A stretch of 64,000 nt of DNA from positions 403,486 through 467,485 of the forward strand of contig NC_017094.1 in NCBI RefSeq assembly GCF_000284315.1. The letters are read 5' to 3'. Source of the stretch: Leptospirillum ferrooxidans C2-3. GTDB taxonomy: Bacteria > Nitrospirota > Leptospirillia > Leptospirillales > Leptospirillaceae. Made by a program: the position numbers and the translations under genes. The number at the start of each line of letters is the position of its first letter. Within the stretch, counting starts at the first letter, position 1. Below are positions 1 through 9,782 of the stretch, piece by piece. The notes beneath the pieces were generated by a model. It was given only the letters and a program-made list of their open reading frames with translations. It was not told the origin of the DNA and searched no databases.

Positions 1-696
1 GGAATCCCCTGTCGGAAGTTCGAGTGTCTGGTGAACAGGACAGAATCCTGAAAAGACAAGGTCCAGGATATAACGCCCGGCGACCATGGGAGGGGCGATG
101 AAGCGTCCTGTCGGATCAAGAGAGATCTCCCTTGTGGTTTCTCCCGGCCCTTCCGCTGTCAGAAAAAAGCTCAGCGTTGGAGAAGCCGTCCCGGACTTCG
201 GGGCGGAAAGACCGTTGATGATCCCGGATAGAAGGGCTGGTTTCGTCAGGTGTTTTCCTTCGTTGTCGATCGCTTTCCCGGACAGGATGATGGTTCCCTG
301 ACCGCAGTGGATGAAAGAGACTCTGACAAGCTCAATTCTCAGCGGCACTGGCTGACCGGGGTTTTTAGGAACATTGATCGATCCCTTGATGGGGCAGTAG
401 CCAACCGGCTGTGTTGAAAGGGCATAATGTCCCGGCAAAAGATCCGCTTCAAACGAACCGTCGGCTCTTGTGAGGAGTTCCCGATTGGTTCGGGTGCCGC
501 TTCCCTTCAGGAAAATGGTTGCGTGATTGATTGGAAGCCCCTCCGAGATCAGTTTGCCCGATATTCGGGTTCGTTCTCCATTGGAGGGGAGTGACCCCTG
601 GAGAGTTTGGCAAGCGGATAAGGAGAAAAGTGTGAGGGCTACCAAAACGATCGACATGGACAGCGGGGAAGAAAGGGGCAGCCGAGTCTTTTTCAC
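1..696 (-). CDS. putative secreted lipoprotein (3' end outside window)
   Basis: An open frame reads leftward from a GTG at 696 and runs off the window start without a stop. The first residues are basic (KKTR), then a hydrophobic stretch ending in the lipobox-like LFSLSAC, so export and lipidation are likely. The mature part has two beta-rich segments with the pattern 'GKLI..G.PI..A.IFLKG' followed by 'T..DG.F.A.LLPG.Y', which resembles carboxypeptidase-regulatory or transthyretin-like folds. AAAGG lies about 12 bases before the GTG. It is divergent from the EamA gene. The function is unknown, and the missing end prevents a length comparison. Confidence 0.7.
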   Translation of the reverse strand, partial: MKKTRLPLSSPLSMSIVLVALTLFSLSACQTLQGSLPSNGERTRISGKLISEGLPINHATIFLKGSGTRTNRELLTRADGSFEADLLPGHYALSTQPVGYCPIKGSINVPKNPGQPVPLRIELVRVSFIHCGQGTIILSGKAIDNEGKHLTKPALLSGIINGLSAPKSGTASPTLSFFLTAEGPGETTREISLDPTGRFIAPPMVAGRYILDLVFSGFCPVHQTLELPTGDS

Positions 697-929
697 GAGA
701 GTAAACCCTTTCAATGAAAAACTGTTAGAATTTTGCAAACGCCTGACCATGAGGATAACGAAAAAAAGGGAAGGGGCAGGACCGGGCTATCTATTCTTGA
801 AGTATAATCGATTTTGGGGTTCTTGGAAAACAGAATGATGTGCGGACTCCCCATGGACGTCTGCTTGTCCTCTATGTTCTCTTTCTGGTGGGCTTTGCCC
901 GGACCGGATTCAATCGATGGAAGAGGGAT

Positions 930-1889
930 GTGAAAAAAAGATTTTCAACGCTTGTCGGCGGGTATTGGGCAATCGCCTTGACGACCCTGATCTGGGGTTT
1001 TCATTATGTCGTTCTGTATGAACCTTTAAGAATGCTTACTCCCCGACATTTTTTGACGTTGCGTTTTGGTTGGGGAGCCATTTTGTTGCTTCTTCTTGGC
1101 CCCAGACTTTTTTCCCTGCTGAAAGAGCTCACATTGGGTCAATGGTCCGGTTTGGCCTTTTTGGCGTTCCTGTCGACCGTTTCCTATCAGATTTCTTTTT
1201 TTAAAGCGGTCTCTCTCCTTGATCCCCTCACGATTTCACTCATTTTGTCGCTTGGCCCCTTGATTTTGGCTGTATTTGGGCATATCGGTGCAGGCGAGCG
1301 TTACAAAAAGAGTCAATGGGGCGGGATGCTGGTGGTTTTTATGGGGACAGCCGTTCTCGTTGGCGGAGGTGCTCCCGTCGGAAGCGGACCATTCTGGTTG
1401 ACCGGATTATTATGGGGGGCTCTTTGCCTTTTTCTGTTTGTCCTTCAGACTCTTTGGTCCAGAAGACTTCTCCGGACGCTCCCGCCGTTGACGGTGACCG
1501 TCCTGCCGATCCTGATCGGAGGACTGTTCATCGCCCTGTCCAGCCCGAAAGAACTGCTTCTCTCTCCAGACGAAAGAGTTCCGGTCGTTTATTTCGCCTT
1601 GTTCTATACGATTGGCATCGCGCTTTATCTGGCCTATTTCCTCTGGAACCGGGCCCTTTCCGTCCTGGGAAGCACCCGAACGAGTTTTTTGGTCAATGGG
1701 CAGCCCATTGTAACGGCTCTGGGCGCAATTATTTTTTTGGGAAAGCCTCTCTCCTTCCATCAGGTCGCTGGAGGACTTTTGATGCTGTCTGGCTATGCCC
1801 TGTTTTTTGTTCCGGAGTTTCTGGATAAGCCGCTCCCGCTCGGAGATGCTCTTGACGTGGCATCGAACGGGGAGAGCATGCCCCAATAA
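930..1889 (+). CDS. EamA/DMT-family transporter
   Basis: Drug/metabolite transporter superfamily protein of the inner membrane, with about ten hydrophobic helices in two EamA halves. The first half starts with the typical 'ALTTLIWGFHYV' helix. The second half contains 'GIALYLAYFLWNRALSVLGSTR' like residues (split here: GIALYLAYFLW, then ALSVLGSTR). The substrate cannot be predicted; members export amino acids, metabolites or drugs. GTG at 930 follows GGAAG and gives a protein of about 319 residues, close to the family norm. An in-frame GTG at 840 would add 30 residues. It converges with the PLD gene. Confidence 0.8.
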   Translation: MKKRFSTLVGGYWAIALTTLIWGFHYVVLYEPLRMLTPRHFLTLRFGWGAILLLLLGPRLFSLLKELTLGQWSGLAFLAFLSTVSYQISFFKAVSLLDPLTISLILSLGPLILAVFGHIGAGERYKKSQWGGMLVVFMGTAVLVGGGAPVGSGPFWLTGLLWGALCLFLFVLQTLWSRRLLRTLPPLTVTVLPILIGGLFIALSSPKELLLSPDERVPVVYFALFYTIGIALYLAYFLWNRALSVLGSTRTSFLVNGQPIVTALGAIIFLGKPLSFHQVAGGLLMLSGYALFFVPEFLDKPLPLGDALDVASNGESMPQ

Positions 1890-1917
1890 CGGCCTTTTTT
1901 TGGGAAGTCGTGGGAGG

Positions 1918-2637
1918 TCAGTCGTATTTTCTCCTGCGGTGTTTGGCTTTGGGGAAGTGTCTCATGTTGTTTGGTCGATTCCAGAGATGGTCAAATTCTT
2001 TCACAAACTGTTTTGCCATGATCGGGTCTTCCGTGAGAAATAGGTTGTTGTCCTGCTGGAGCCTGTGACCGCAGGAATAACGCCGGCATGCGGCTCCTTC
2101 TCCGGGGGGAGACCAGTTGGCCGATCCTGTCCTCAGGATCCTGCCATCGACGATGTAGGACTTCAGATGCATGATGTTGCTTCTTCCGTTTCGTTTGATG
2201 CGGATCTCTATTCCAGGTTGGTTAAGCAGTTTTTGACTCTGGTCTCCATGGTCGTGTATTTGTGTCCGGTCACGGTAAATCCGGATTTTGACCCCTTTTT
2301 GGGCTTCCTGAAGGAGTACTCCCGAGAGATTCCTGTCGGTAAAGGCATACATTGCGATATCAATGGATTTTTTCGCTTTTTTGAGGATTGCGATATCGAT
2401 CTTTTCAAGATTTTCCGACGGGGAATAGTGCTCTCCCATTTTCGGGGATCCCTCAAAAAAGGAGCTTGCCGATGCAACGGAGAGCATTCCGGGAAAAAGA
2501 AGGAGAAAAGCAACGAGCGTGCTGGCTATCCGGAGCGGACCCGTTTCCTTATCCCCTTGTCGTGTTTCATGTCGGGGACTATGATGAACGGATGTCAACG
2601 GGTTTGTAACGGATTTCTTTTGAGTGGAGGAATTCAT
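1918..2637 (-). CDS. secreted PLD-family (Nuc-type) endonuclease
   Basis: A single HxKxxxxD motif (HLKSYIVD) followed by GSANWS identifies a phospholipase D superfamily protein of the Nuc type, which acts as a homodimeric nuclease. A hydrophobic segment (STLVAFLLLFPGM, ending VASASS) looks like a signal peptide, so the enzyme is probably periplasmic or secreted. Between GSANWS and the usual 'QDNNL' there is an extra stretch of about a dozen residues containing two Cys. The start is uncertain: ATG 2637 lies on the palindromic CATG that also contains the trx start at 2636, so the two genes are divergent and touch or overlap. A TTG further in is possible. Confidence 0.7.
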   Translation of the reverse strand: MNSSTQKKSVTNPLTSVHHSPRHETRQGDKETGPLRIASTLVAFLLLFPGMLSVASASSFFEGSPKMGEHYSPSENLEKIDIAILKKAKKSIDIAMYAFTDRNLSGVLLQEAQKGVKIRIYRDRTQIHDHGDQSQKLLNQPGIEIRIKRNGRSNIMHLKSYIVDGRILRTGSANWSPPGEGAACRRYSCGHRLQQDNNLFLTEDPIMAKQFVKEFDHLWNRPNNMRHFPKAKHRRRKYD

Positions 2638-3061
2638 GAGTACTCCTGTCAGGTGTCCTGCTTGTGGTGTGGTAAATAATGTTGACCCCGGAAGGCCAGG
2701 ACCGCGTTGTGGGGCATGCAAGGCCCCCCTCCCGGTAGGAGGAGCTCCGATTACGGTGACGGATGCCAGCTACCAGGCGCTTGTCCTGTCTTCGCCTGTT
2801 CCGGTCCTTCTGGACCTCTGGGCTCCATGGTGTGGTCCCTGCAGGATGGTCGCACCCATACTGGAGCAACTTGCAAAAAAGTACAACGGAAAAATCACCG
2901 TTGCCAAGCTCAATGTGGACGAAAACCCGGATACTGCCCAGCGCCTTGAGGCCAGAAGCATCCCCCTGATGGTGTATTTTAAAAATGGAGTTCCCGTCCA
3001 GCGCCTTGTCGGGGCCATGGGGCTTTCCGAAATTGAGCGCTCCCTTGGTCTATCCAATTGA
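2636..3061 (+). CDS. trxC: thioredoxin with N-terminal zinc ribbon (TrxC-like)
   Basis: Thiol-disulfide oxidoreductase. The N-terminus has two Cys pairs (CPAC near residue 8 and CGAC near 27) as in thioredoxin 2. The thioredoxin fold follows with the active site WCGPC and the conserved cis-Pro loop 'SIPLMVYFKNG'. The 141-residue length fits TrxC. ATG 2636 is preceded by GGAGG at a good distance. The M1 peptidase starts 28 bases after its stop, so co-transcription is likely. The thioredoxin-2 type is associated with oxidative-stress protection. Confidence 0.92.
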   Translation: MSTPVRCPACGVVNNVDPGRPGPRCGACKAPLPVGGAPITVTDASYQALVLSSPVPVLLDLWAPWCGPCRMVAPILEQLAKKYNGKITVAKLNVDENPDTAQRLEARSIPLMVYFKNGVPVQRLVGAMGLSEIERSLGLSN

Positions 3062-3089
3062 ACATGATCAACCTGAAAGGATTGACCTG

Positions 3090-5690
3090 ATGCCCGATAT
3101 GTCCTGCTATCAGCTTCCCCTCGATGTTCGTCCGACACACTATGACCTGGTTTTGAAAATGGATATGGAGGCTCTGACCTTCAGTGGTGAGGTCAAGATC
3201 CACCTCGATGTCCGGAGGGATACCACGGAGTTTGTCCTCAATTCTGTGGATCTGGACATTGATTACGCAACGGCTTTTGTAAAGGGGGATCCCTCTCCGC
3301 TCCGGGTTCTCGAGGATAAGGAATATGAGCGCATTGTTCTGAAAGCGGAAAGGCTTTTTGAGGCTGGTTCATCCGCTCTGCTGGAGGTTGTTTTTGCCGG
3401 AAAGGTCAACGACCTTCTCGCTGGGCTTTACCAGAGCCATTTTAAAGATCCTGACGGGGAAAAACGGGTTCTTGTGACGACCCAGTTTGAGGCTACGGAT
3501 GCCCGGAGGGTCTTTCCCTGCTGGGACGAACCCTCAGCGAAGGCAACCTTTTCCCTCACTCTGGTCGTACCTGAAAAACTTGTTGCGCTGTCCAACATGC
3601 CGGTGGTCAGGGAAAAGCTTCTGAAAGGAGCCATGAAAGAGGTTGTTTTTGCAAAAACTCCCCGAATGTCCACCTACCTTCTGCATCTTTCCGTTGGAGA
3701 CTTTGAGGAGGTCAGCGACCAGACTCCGGACGGTACGCGGATTTCTGTCTGGTCGACCAAAGGCAAAAAGGAACAGGGTGTTTTTGCCCTTGAGGTGGCA
3801 ACGCGTCTTCTTCCCTGGTTCAACCAGTATTTTGGCATCCCTTATCCCCTTCCAAAGATGGATCTTCTGGCGATCCCCGATTTTGCGGCCGGTGCCATGG
3901 AGAACTGGGGCATACTGACTTACCGTGAAACAGCTCTTCTCGTGGATCCGTCGGTTGCCTCAGCGAGAACCCGTCAGAGGGTGGCCATCGTGGTTGCTCA
4001 CGAAATGGCTCATCAGTGGTTCGGAGACCTGGTGACGATGGCATGGTGGGATGACCTCTGGCTGAATGAAGGCTTTGCTTCATGGATGGAGGTCAAGGCG
4101 GTCGACTATCTTTTCCCCGAATGGCGCATGTGGGAGCTTTTTCAGGCAGAGGACATGACGGAAGCCTTTGACCTGGACGGGATGACAGAATCCCATCCTG
4201 TTCAGGTGGATGTTCGGGATCCCCATGAAATCAATGAAATATTCGATGCCATTTCCTATACGAAAGGGGGTTCCCTGATCCGGATGCTCGAGGGCTATCT
4301 GGGGGAGGAGGTTTTCCGCGAGGGATTGTCGGACTATCTGAAACGCCACAGTTACGGAAATGCCCGGACGCAGGATCTTTGGAATGCCCTGGGACGAAAG
4401 GCCGGTCAGGATGTCCGGTCCATCATGGAAAGCTGGACTCTGAAGAAGGGATACCCGGTCGTGCGTCTGGAGGACGAAAAAAACCTCCATGCCGTACAGG
4501 AACCGTTTGCGAACCATCCTGTCCGGATGAAAGAGATTCTTTCCTCTCCGACAAAAGACGTTTGGCAGGTCATGATGGGTGTCCGTCGAGAGGAGAATGG
4601 CCAGGTATCCGAGCAATCTTTTCTCCTTGGGGAGGCAAGCTCCCCTTTTCCCTTTCCGATGGAATCCATCCGGAGCCTGAATGTGTCCGGAAGGGGTTTT
4701 TATCGGGTGAAGAATGAAGGAAGCTTAAGAAAGAGGATCCTTTCGGATATCCGGGAGGGCAAGATCTCTGCAGCGGAAAGTCTTGGATTTGTCAATGACG
4801 AATTTTCACTGTCTTTGGCCGGTCTGTCCAGACTCGAGGATTTTCTGGATACGGTCAATGTCTGCCGCCACCAGACAAATTATATTGTATGGGCTGACAT
4901 CATCGCGCATCTGGCTTATCTGGACCAGCTGCTTGCTTTTGAGCCGGCATGGGAAGCGTTTTCATCCTTCATCCAGGATGTGTGCCGTGAGGCCTTTGAT
5001 CGTCTCGGATGGGTCGTGAAAGAGGGGGAGGACCATCAGGCAAGGCTTCTCCGCTCACTGCTCCTGGGCGCGCTTGGCCGCTCCGGAGATATTTTGGTGC
5101 TGACCAGATGTGAAGAGATGTTCGGGGAGTTTCTGAAGAACCCTTCATCGCTCCATCCTGATTTGAGAATCGGTGTTTTTCGAACCGTTATTGGCGGTGG
5201 GCGTTTGTCGGATGCTTTTGGAGTCCTCCGGGATCGGGCTTTGATTGAGTCCCATCAGGAGGAGAAGATGAGGTTTTTGACAGGGCTTGCCTCTTCACGG
5301 AAACCAGAGGAGATCCGATTGCTTCTGGAAGACAGTCTTTCAGACAGGATCCGTTCCCAGGATACGGTGTCCGTGGTGGTGTCTGTTGCGGACAATCCTT
5401 ACGGGCGGGATCATGCATGGGCCTTTTTTACGGAGAGATTCCAGGAGTTTTCACGGCGCTACTCAAGCGGGGGCTTCGCTCTTTCAAGATTGATCCGCGC
5501 CATGGGGGATCATCGCAAAGAGAAGGCATTCTCCGAAGTGATCGGATCCTTTTTTGAAAAGAATCCCTTGTCCGGAGGACAAAGGGCCATCCGGCAGACG
5601 CTGGAAGCGATCGATTTCAACAGCGCGGTCTGGTCAGGGCAGGGAGAAGGGTTGTCGAAGAAATTGCTGTCAATGTTTCCCCTGAGGTAA
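3090..5690 (+). CDS. pepN: M1-family zinc aminopeptidase
   Basis: Large gluzincin aminopeptidase of about 866 residues that removes N-terminal amino acids from peptides. The substrate-anchoring GAMENWG is at about residues 268-274. The zinc site HEMAH is at about 304-308, with the third ligand Glu near 327 in NEGFASW. The upstream signature FPCWDEP is also present. The C-terminal half fits the ERAP1-C-like helical domain. There is no signal peptide, so it is cytosolic. ATG 3090 has AAAGG ten bases upstream and gives the family-typical 'YQLPLDVRPTHYDL' start; an earlier in-frame ATG at 2985 lies inside trx and is rejected. The architecture is closer to the APN/tricorn-factor type than to E. 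coli PepN. Confidence 0.9.
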   Translation: MPDMSCYQLPLDVRPTHYDLVLKMDMEALTFSGEVKIHLDVRRDTTEFVLNSVDLDIDYATAFVKGDPSPLRVLEDKEYERIVLKAERLFEAGSSALLEVVFAGKVNDLLAGLYQSHFKDPDGEKRVLVTTQFEATDARRVFPCWDEPSAKATFSLTLVVPEKLVALSNMPVVREKLLKGAMKEVVFAKTPRMSTYLLHLSVGDFEEVSDQTPDGTRISVWSTKGKKEQGVFALEVATRLLPWFNQYFGIPYPLPKMDLLAIPDFAAGAMENWGILTYRETALLVDPSVASARTRQRVAIVVAHEMAHQWFGDLVTMAWWDDLWLNEGFASWMEVKAVDYLFPEWRMWELFQAEDMTEAFDLDGMTESHPVQVDVRDPHEINEIFDAISYTKGGSLIRMLEGYLGEEVFREGLSDYLKRHSYGNARTQDLWNALGRKAGQDVRSIMESWTLKKGYPVVRLEDEKNLHAVQEPFANHPVRMKEILSSPTKDVWQVMMGVRREENGQVSEQSFLLGEASSPFPFPMESIRSLNVSGRGFYRVKNEGSLRKRILSDIREGKISAAESLGFVNDEFSLSLAGLSRLEDFLDTVNVCRHQTNYIVWADIIAHLAYLDQLLAFEPAWEAFSSFIQDVCREAFDRLGWVVKEGEDHQARLLRSLLLGALGRSGDILVLTRCEEMFGEFLKNPSSLHPDLRIGVFRTVIGGGRLSDAFGVLRDRALIESHQEEKMRFLTGLASSRKPEEIRLLLEDSLSDRIRSQDTVSVVVSVADNPYGRDHAWAFFTERFQEFSRRYSSGGFALSRLIRAMGDHRKEKAFSEVIGSFFEKNPLSGGQRAIRQTLEAIDFNSAVWSGQGEGLSKKLLSMFPLR

Positions 5691-5721
5691 AGACAGGATC
5701 GACAGACCGAACGCAGGGATT

Positions 5722-5753
5722 GCCAATGGGAATCCCGTGAGATCCCCATTGGC
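5722..5753. other. inverted repeat between convergent genes
   Basis: GCCAATGGG and its complement CCCATTGGC are separated by a 14-base loop, between the convergent pepN and YHS-SLOG genes. It could form a stable hairpin and end transcription in either direction. No T-run follows on either strand, so it is not a canonical intrinsic terminator. Confidence 0.5.
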
Positions 5754-5758
5754 CTGGC

Positions 5759-6481
5759 TCAGCCGACGATATGGACCGATGGCCTTCGGAAATGGTTAGT
5801 GGTGTATTCGTTCACGAGGAGAGTCAAAAGTGTTCCGGGGTCCGAGTGGTACAGGAGGCGGCTACCGGTTTCTTTTCCTATCTTCTTCACGATATCGGGA
5901 AGAATCTCGGTGATTCCGCCCGATCCGTCCAGAACACCGATCAGCTTGCCTTCGTCATAGGCGATGGAAAATTCTCCGAGGGTTCCGGAGTGTCCACCGA
6001 CGATCAGGACCAGATCGCTTGAGCGGATATTGATGACCTCTCGTCCCATCAGCCCGGATCCCGTGAAGATGATGATGTCAAACAGATCGTTCGGGGACTG
6101 GTATCGGGAGATATGTTCCTGCTCTGAAAGGGCGGGGGAGATGCCGATGGAGACGCCACCAACCTCCTTGAATCCCGATGCAGCCTCATATGGAAGGCCT
6201 GGGCAAGCTCCGGTGATCAGTCCCAATTCCCGTTTTGCGATCTCCCTGCCAAGATGGCGGGCGATCTCCCTGTGCTTTGCTTCAAGATCTCCGGAGGCGG
6301 CACCCATAACGCCCACGGTAAAGAGTCTTCCCGGAGGAGCGGTGACCTTTGCTGGATCCCGCTCGAATGTTTCAAGGCATTGAGGGCTGTGAAAATAAAG
6401 GATTCTTCCTTTATGGATACGGATGGCATAGGCATGTTGAAGTGTTGGAATCTTTGTTCCGCAAACGGGATCGACGGTCAT
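5759..6481 (-). CDS. YHS domain fused to SLOG/LOG-like Rossmann protein
   Basis: 240 residues. Residues 1-48 form a YHS-type metal-binding domain (DPVCGTKI, then YFHSPQCLETFERDP). The rest is a Rossmann-like SLOG domain of the 'putative lysine decarboxylase'/TIGR00725 type, with GVMG near the start, GLITGACPGLP, and the family signature GGHSGTLGEFSIAY. SLOG proteins bind or hydrolyse nucleotide-derived ligands, and LOG enzymes release cytokinin base. YHS modules are often found with metal transporters. ATG 6481 has AAGGAG six bases upstream. The reaction is unknown; the fusion suggests a metal- or redox-linked nucleotide sensor. Confidence 0.75.
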   Translation of the reverse strand: MTVDPVCGTKIPTLQHAYAIRIHKGRILYFHSPQCLETFERDPAKVTAPPGRLFTVGVMGAASGDLEAKHREIARHLGREIAKRELGLITGACPGLPYEAASGFKEVGGVSIGISPALSEQEHISRYQSPNDLFDIIIFTGSGLMGREVINIRSSDLVLIVGGHSGTLGEFSIAYDEGKLIGVLDGSGGITEILPDIVKKIGKETGSRLLYHSDPGTLLTLLVNEYTTNHFRRPSVHIVG

Positions 6482-6562
6482 GAGGCTCCTTTGTTGGGTG
6501 GTTTGTCCGGTCCTATTTCCAATCTCATCAGATAGTGCGGTAAAAGGGGGGAAATATTCAAG

Positions 6563-6913
6563 ATGGGTCTTCAGGAAGGTGCAAGGATCCTTGCCAGGAC
6601 GCTTCCGTGGTTTTTTCTGTCAGGCGTATTGGAGGTGGGCGGTGGATATCTTGTCTGGCGATGGCTGCGGGAGCACCAAAATCCATGGCAGGGAGTTATG
6701 GGTATGCTGCTTCTCGCCGCATATGGCATTTCCGCGACCAAGATACCGGCTCCGTTCGGCCGGGTCTATGCGGCGTATGGGGGGATCTTTATCGTCATTT
6801 CCATTTTCTGGGCGATGTCGTTTGATCACTTTCATCCCGATATCTGGGATAAGGCCGGGGCATTTCTGGTTCTTGTTGGTGTGGGGCTCATGATTCTGGC
6901 TCCGAGGGGATGA
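6563..6913 (+). CDS. ynfA: YnfA family (UPF0060) small membrane protein
   Basis: 116-residue inner-membrane protein with four predicted helices. Family signatures are visible: '[16 protein letters not shown]', '[11 protein letters not shown]', '[12 protein letters not shown]' and '[14 protein letters not shown]'. YnfA relatives are SMR-like transporters of the DMT group, and some members have been linked to drug export. The stop overlaps the uvrB start by 4 bases (ATGA), so the two are translationally coupled. Confidence 0.9.
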   Translation: MGLQEGARILARTLPWFFLSGVLEVGGGYLVWRWLREHQNPWQGVMGMLLLAAYGISATKIPAPFGRVYAAYGGIFIVISIFWAMSFDHFHPDIWDKAGAFLVLVGVGLMILAPRG

Positions 6914-8964
6914 CAGTGAGTGGAGATTCTTCAAATATCAGATTCAGGATTGCGTCGGAGTTTATTCCTTCCGGTGATCAGGGGAGGGCCATAGAGGTCC
7001 TGTCAAACGGGATTCAATCCGGGGCGTCCTTTCAGACGCTTTTGGGTGTCACCGGGTCAGGGAAAACCTTCACCATGGCAAAAGTCGTGGAGAAACTTGA
7101 TAAACCCGCACTCGTCCTGGCCCCGAACAAGACACTGGCCGCCCAGCTCTACCGGGAATTCAAGACGTTTTTTCCGGAGAACAGGGTTGAGTACTTTGTA
7201 AGCTATTACGACTATTATCAGCCTGAGGCCTATTTGCCTTCGACGGATACCTTTATCGAAAAGGATTCGGCCATCAACGAGCTGATCGACCGGATGCGCC
7301 ACTCGGCCACGTCCGCGCTCCTTGACCGCAGGGACACCCTTGTTGTGGCCTCTGTTTCCTGTATTTACGGACTGGGTTCTCCCGAGTCCTACAAGAAGAT
7401 GCATCTTTATCTTGAACGGGGTCTCGTAATGCGCCGGGAGAAGCTTCTCGAGAGGCTTGTCGGGATCCAGTACCAGAGAAATGATATGGATCTGAAAAGG
7501 GGGACATTTCGAGTCAGGGGGGATGTAATCGATGTCATTCCGGCATCCTATGAGGATAGGGCGATCCGGATTGAGCTCTTTGGAGATGAGATCGATCGTT
7601 TGCGGGAGTTCGATCCCCTGACAGGGGCGGAACTGTCCCAGATGTCCTCGGTGATCATCTATCCCGGGACGCATTATGTCCTTCCACCGGATCAAATGGA
7701 ATCCGCCCTGTCCAGTATAGAAGAGGAGCTTGTCGAAAGAATCCGCTATTTCAGGAAGGAAGGAAAGCTGATAGAGGCCCAGCGTATCGAGCAACGGACA
7801 CTTTTTGACCTGGAAATGATACGGGAGGTGGGTTACTGTCACGGGATTGAAAACTATTCACGACATCTGTCGGGAAGAAAGCCGGGGGAGCCGCCTCCCA
7901 CCTTGTTTGACTATTTTCCGAAAGATTTCCTCGTACTGATTGATGAGAGCCATGTGGCTGTCCCTCAGGTGGGCGGAATGTACCATGGAGATCATTCCAG
8001 GAAAAAAAGTCTCGTGGAGTATGGGTTCAGGCTCCCGTCCGCCTTTGACAACCGTCCGATGACCTTTCCCGAGTTTGAATCGATCTTGCCCTCGGTGATC
8101 TTTGTTTCCGCGACCCCGGGACCCTACGAGCTTGAAAAGTCAGGGGGTGTGACGGTGGAGCAGGTGATTCGTCCGACCGGTTTGACCGATCCTGTTATTG
8201 AAGTGCGCCCTGCCAAGAACCAGGTGGATGATCTTTTGGGGGAGATCCATCTGACTGTTGGACTTTCCGATCGTGTTCTTGTCACCGTACTGACAAAGAG
8301 GATGGCGGAAAATCTGACCGAATACCTGGAGGAGAGGGGGATCCGCGTTCGATATCTCCATTCGGAGATTGATACGCTTGAACGAATGGAGATTCTCCGG
8401 GATTTGCGGAAAGGTGTTTTTGATGTTCTGGTGGGGATCAACCTTCTGAGAGAAGGTCTTGACCTGCCTGAAGTCGGTCTTGTGGCCATTCTTGACGCGG
8501 ATCGTGAAGGTTTTTTGCGTTCGAGGCGCTCCCTGATCCAGACAGCGGGGCGTGCAGCCAGAAATATTCGCGGACGGGTGATCTTTTATGGAGACTCCAT
8601 AACAGGCTCAATGCAGGAGGCCATCGATGAGACGGACAGGCGCCGTCGGGTCCAGATCGCTTTCAACAAGGAGCACAACATCTCTCCCCAGGGGATCATC
8701 AAGAATATCCCGGAGAGTCTCTATGCTGTTTCAGAAGGCGATTATACCGAGCCGCTGGCTTTTATTGAGGACAAAAAAGAAAAAGAGGCGGATGGACAGT
8801 TGTCGGATGCAGACATTCGCAAATTGATGGAGGCGGCTGCAGGATCTCTGGATTTCGAGCGGGCGGCCTATTTCCGCGATGTCCTGAAAAGTCGCGGAAA
8901 AGAGGTGGATGGACGTGGAATCAAGATCGCCGGAAAATCCGGACGGTCACGTAAAAAAGGGTAG
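6910..8964 (+). CDS. uvrB: excinuclease ABC subunit B
   Basis: DNA-damage recognition helicase of nucleotide excision repair, which works with UvrA and UvrC in the cytoplasm. It has 684 residues, the normal length. Walker A GVTGSGKT is at residues 46-53. The beta-hairpin region '[12 protein letters not shown]' follows, then the DEAD-like 'LIDESH', helicase motif VI 'QTAGRAARN' and a C-terminal UVR domain ([19 protein letters not shown]) that contacts UvrC. ATG 6910 overlaps the ynfA stop, so it is the second gene of a two-gene unit. Confidence 0.98.
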   Translation: MTVSGDSSNIRFRIASEFIPSGDQGRAIEVLSNGIQSGASFQTLLGVTGSGKTFTMAKVVEKLDKPALVLAPNKTLAAQLYREFKTFFPENRVEYFVSYYDYYQPEAYLPSTDTFIEKDSAINELIDRMRHSATSALLDRRDTLVVASVSCIYGLGSPESYKKMHLYLERGLVMRREKLLERLVGIQYQRNDMDLKRGTFRVRGDVIDVIPASYEDRAIRIELFGDEIDRLREFDPLTGAELSQMSSVIIYPGTHYVLPPDQMESALSSIEEELVERIRYFRKEGKLIEAQRIEQRTLFDLEMIREVGYCHGIENYSRHLSGRKPGEPPPTLFDYFPKDFLVLIDESHVAVPQVGGMYHGDHSRKKSLVEYGFRLPSAFDNRPMTFPEFESILPSVIFVSATPGPYELEKSGGVTVEQVIRPTGLTDPVIEVRPAKNQVDDLLGEIHLTVGLSDRVLVTVLTKRMAENLTEYLEERGIRVRYLHSEIDTLERMEILRDLRKGVFDVLVGINLLREGLDLPEVGLVAILDADREGFLRSRRSLIQTAGRAARNIRGRVIFYGDSITGSMQEAIDETDRRRRVQIAFNKEHNISPQGIIKNIPESLYAVSEGDYTEPLAFIEDKKEKEADGQLSDADIRKLMEAAAGSLDFERAAYFRDVLKSRGKEVDGRGIKIAGKSGRSRKKG

Positions 8965-8973
8965 CGGGGCCCT

Positions 8974-9222
8974 TCAGGAATTCCTGTAGATATAATATCC
9001 CAGAACCATGCCGAGAAGGTTGAGCAAATTGATATGGACGCTGGTTCCGACCGTAATGTCCACCAGAATGAGCTTCAAGGTGAGCGGTCCGCTTGAGCCG
9101 ACGGTGACATGAGTCAGAAAAATATCTGCGAGGGGGCCGGAAGGGACAAAAAGATTGAAAATCGCGGTCAGGATCGATCCGAACGCCGCTCCGAGAAATA
9201 GAAAAAGAATGAGAAGCCCCAT
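8974..9222 (-). CDS. DUF4321 small membrane protein
   Basis: About 82 residues, two or three hydrophobic segments. The patterns GSILTAIFNLFVPSGPLADI and 'SVHINLLNLLGMVLGYYIY' match the DUF4321 family, whose function is unknown. Members are usually about 80-90 residues, so ATG 9222 (preceded by AAAAGGGG) is preferred. The frame is open further upstream to an ATG at 9366, which would add 48 hydrophilic residues not typical of the family. It converges with uvrB, whose stop is 10 bases away. Confidence 0.75.
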   Translation of the reverse strand: MGLLILFLFLGAAFGSILTAIFNLFVPSGPLADIFLTHVTVGSSGPLTLKLILVDITVGTSVHINLLNLLGMVLGYYIYRNS

Positions 9223-9782
9223 CCCCTTTTTTTGTTGTCCTGCAAATGCCAAGTGTCTGTCCTGACTGTTATCAGCAAAAAGGCTGGTTGTTTCGCCCCG
9301 CGTAACGGGGATGAATGATTCGGCCCCCCTTCGATTCCGGATGATGGTGGGTCCCGTGGATATCATCCGACTAATGAACCACGATCAGCTATAAAAATCA
9401 AATTTACCGTCCGGAAAAGCTCATTGGCTGTAGGGCCCCAAGAGAGGGGGAGATTGTTTTTTTGATCAGGTCTTGACGATGGAGGCTCCCATCCGGGGCA
9501 ATGGGGAGTCGATCATGGAACCGATTGATGGAGGATAAAGGAGTAGCAGGAGTTATGGGATTTTATTTTGCTATATTTTTCAAATGTATTGATGAAGTTT
9601 TAAAAAACTCTTCGTAAGGAATCTTTAATAATCATTTTTTATTCTTTAGTAATATCTTTTATGACATTTCTTCTTGGTGTTGCATTTTTTTAATGATTTG
9701 ATTCATTATTCCGGCTGTCTTAAATGATTTCGGGTGTTATTTCTGCTGGCCGTTCAAGGATCTTTGTCTTGATCCGGCACAG
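9223..9782. other. long AT-rich intergenic region
   Basis: No convincing coding sequence. The right half (about 9540-9720) is strongly AT-rich with T- and A-runs and probably holds the promoters of the globin-kinase operon. I cannot fix a specific -35/-10 pair with confidence. Confidence 0.5.

Noticed and set aside
2985-3089. 35-residue N-terminal extension of the M1 peptidase
   Set aside because: Lies inside trxC and lacks a ribosome site; ATG 3090 has one.
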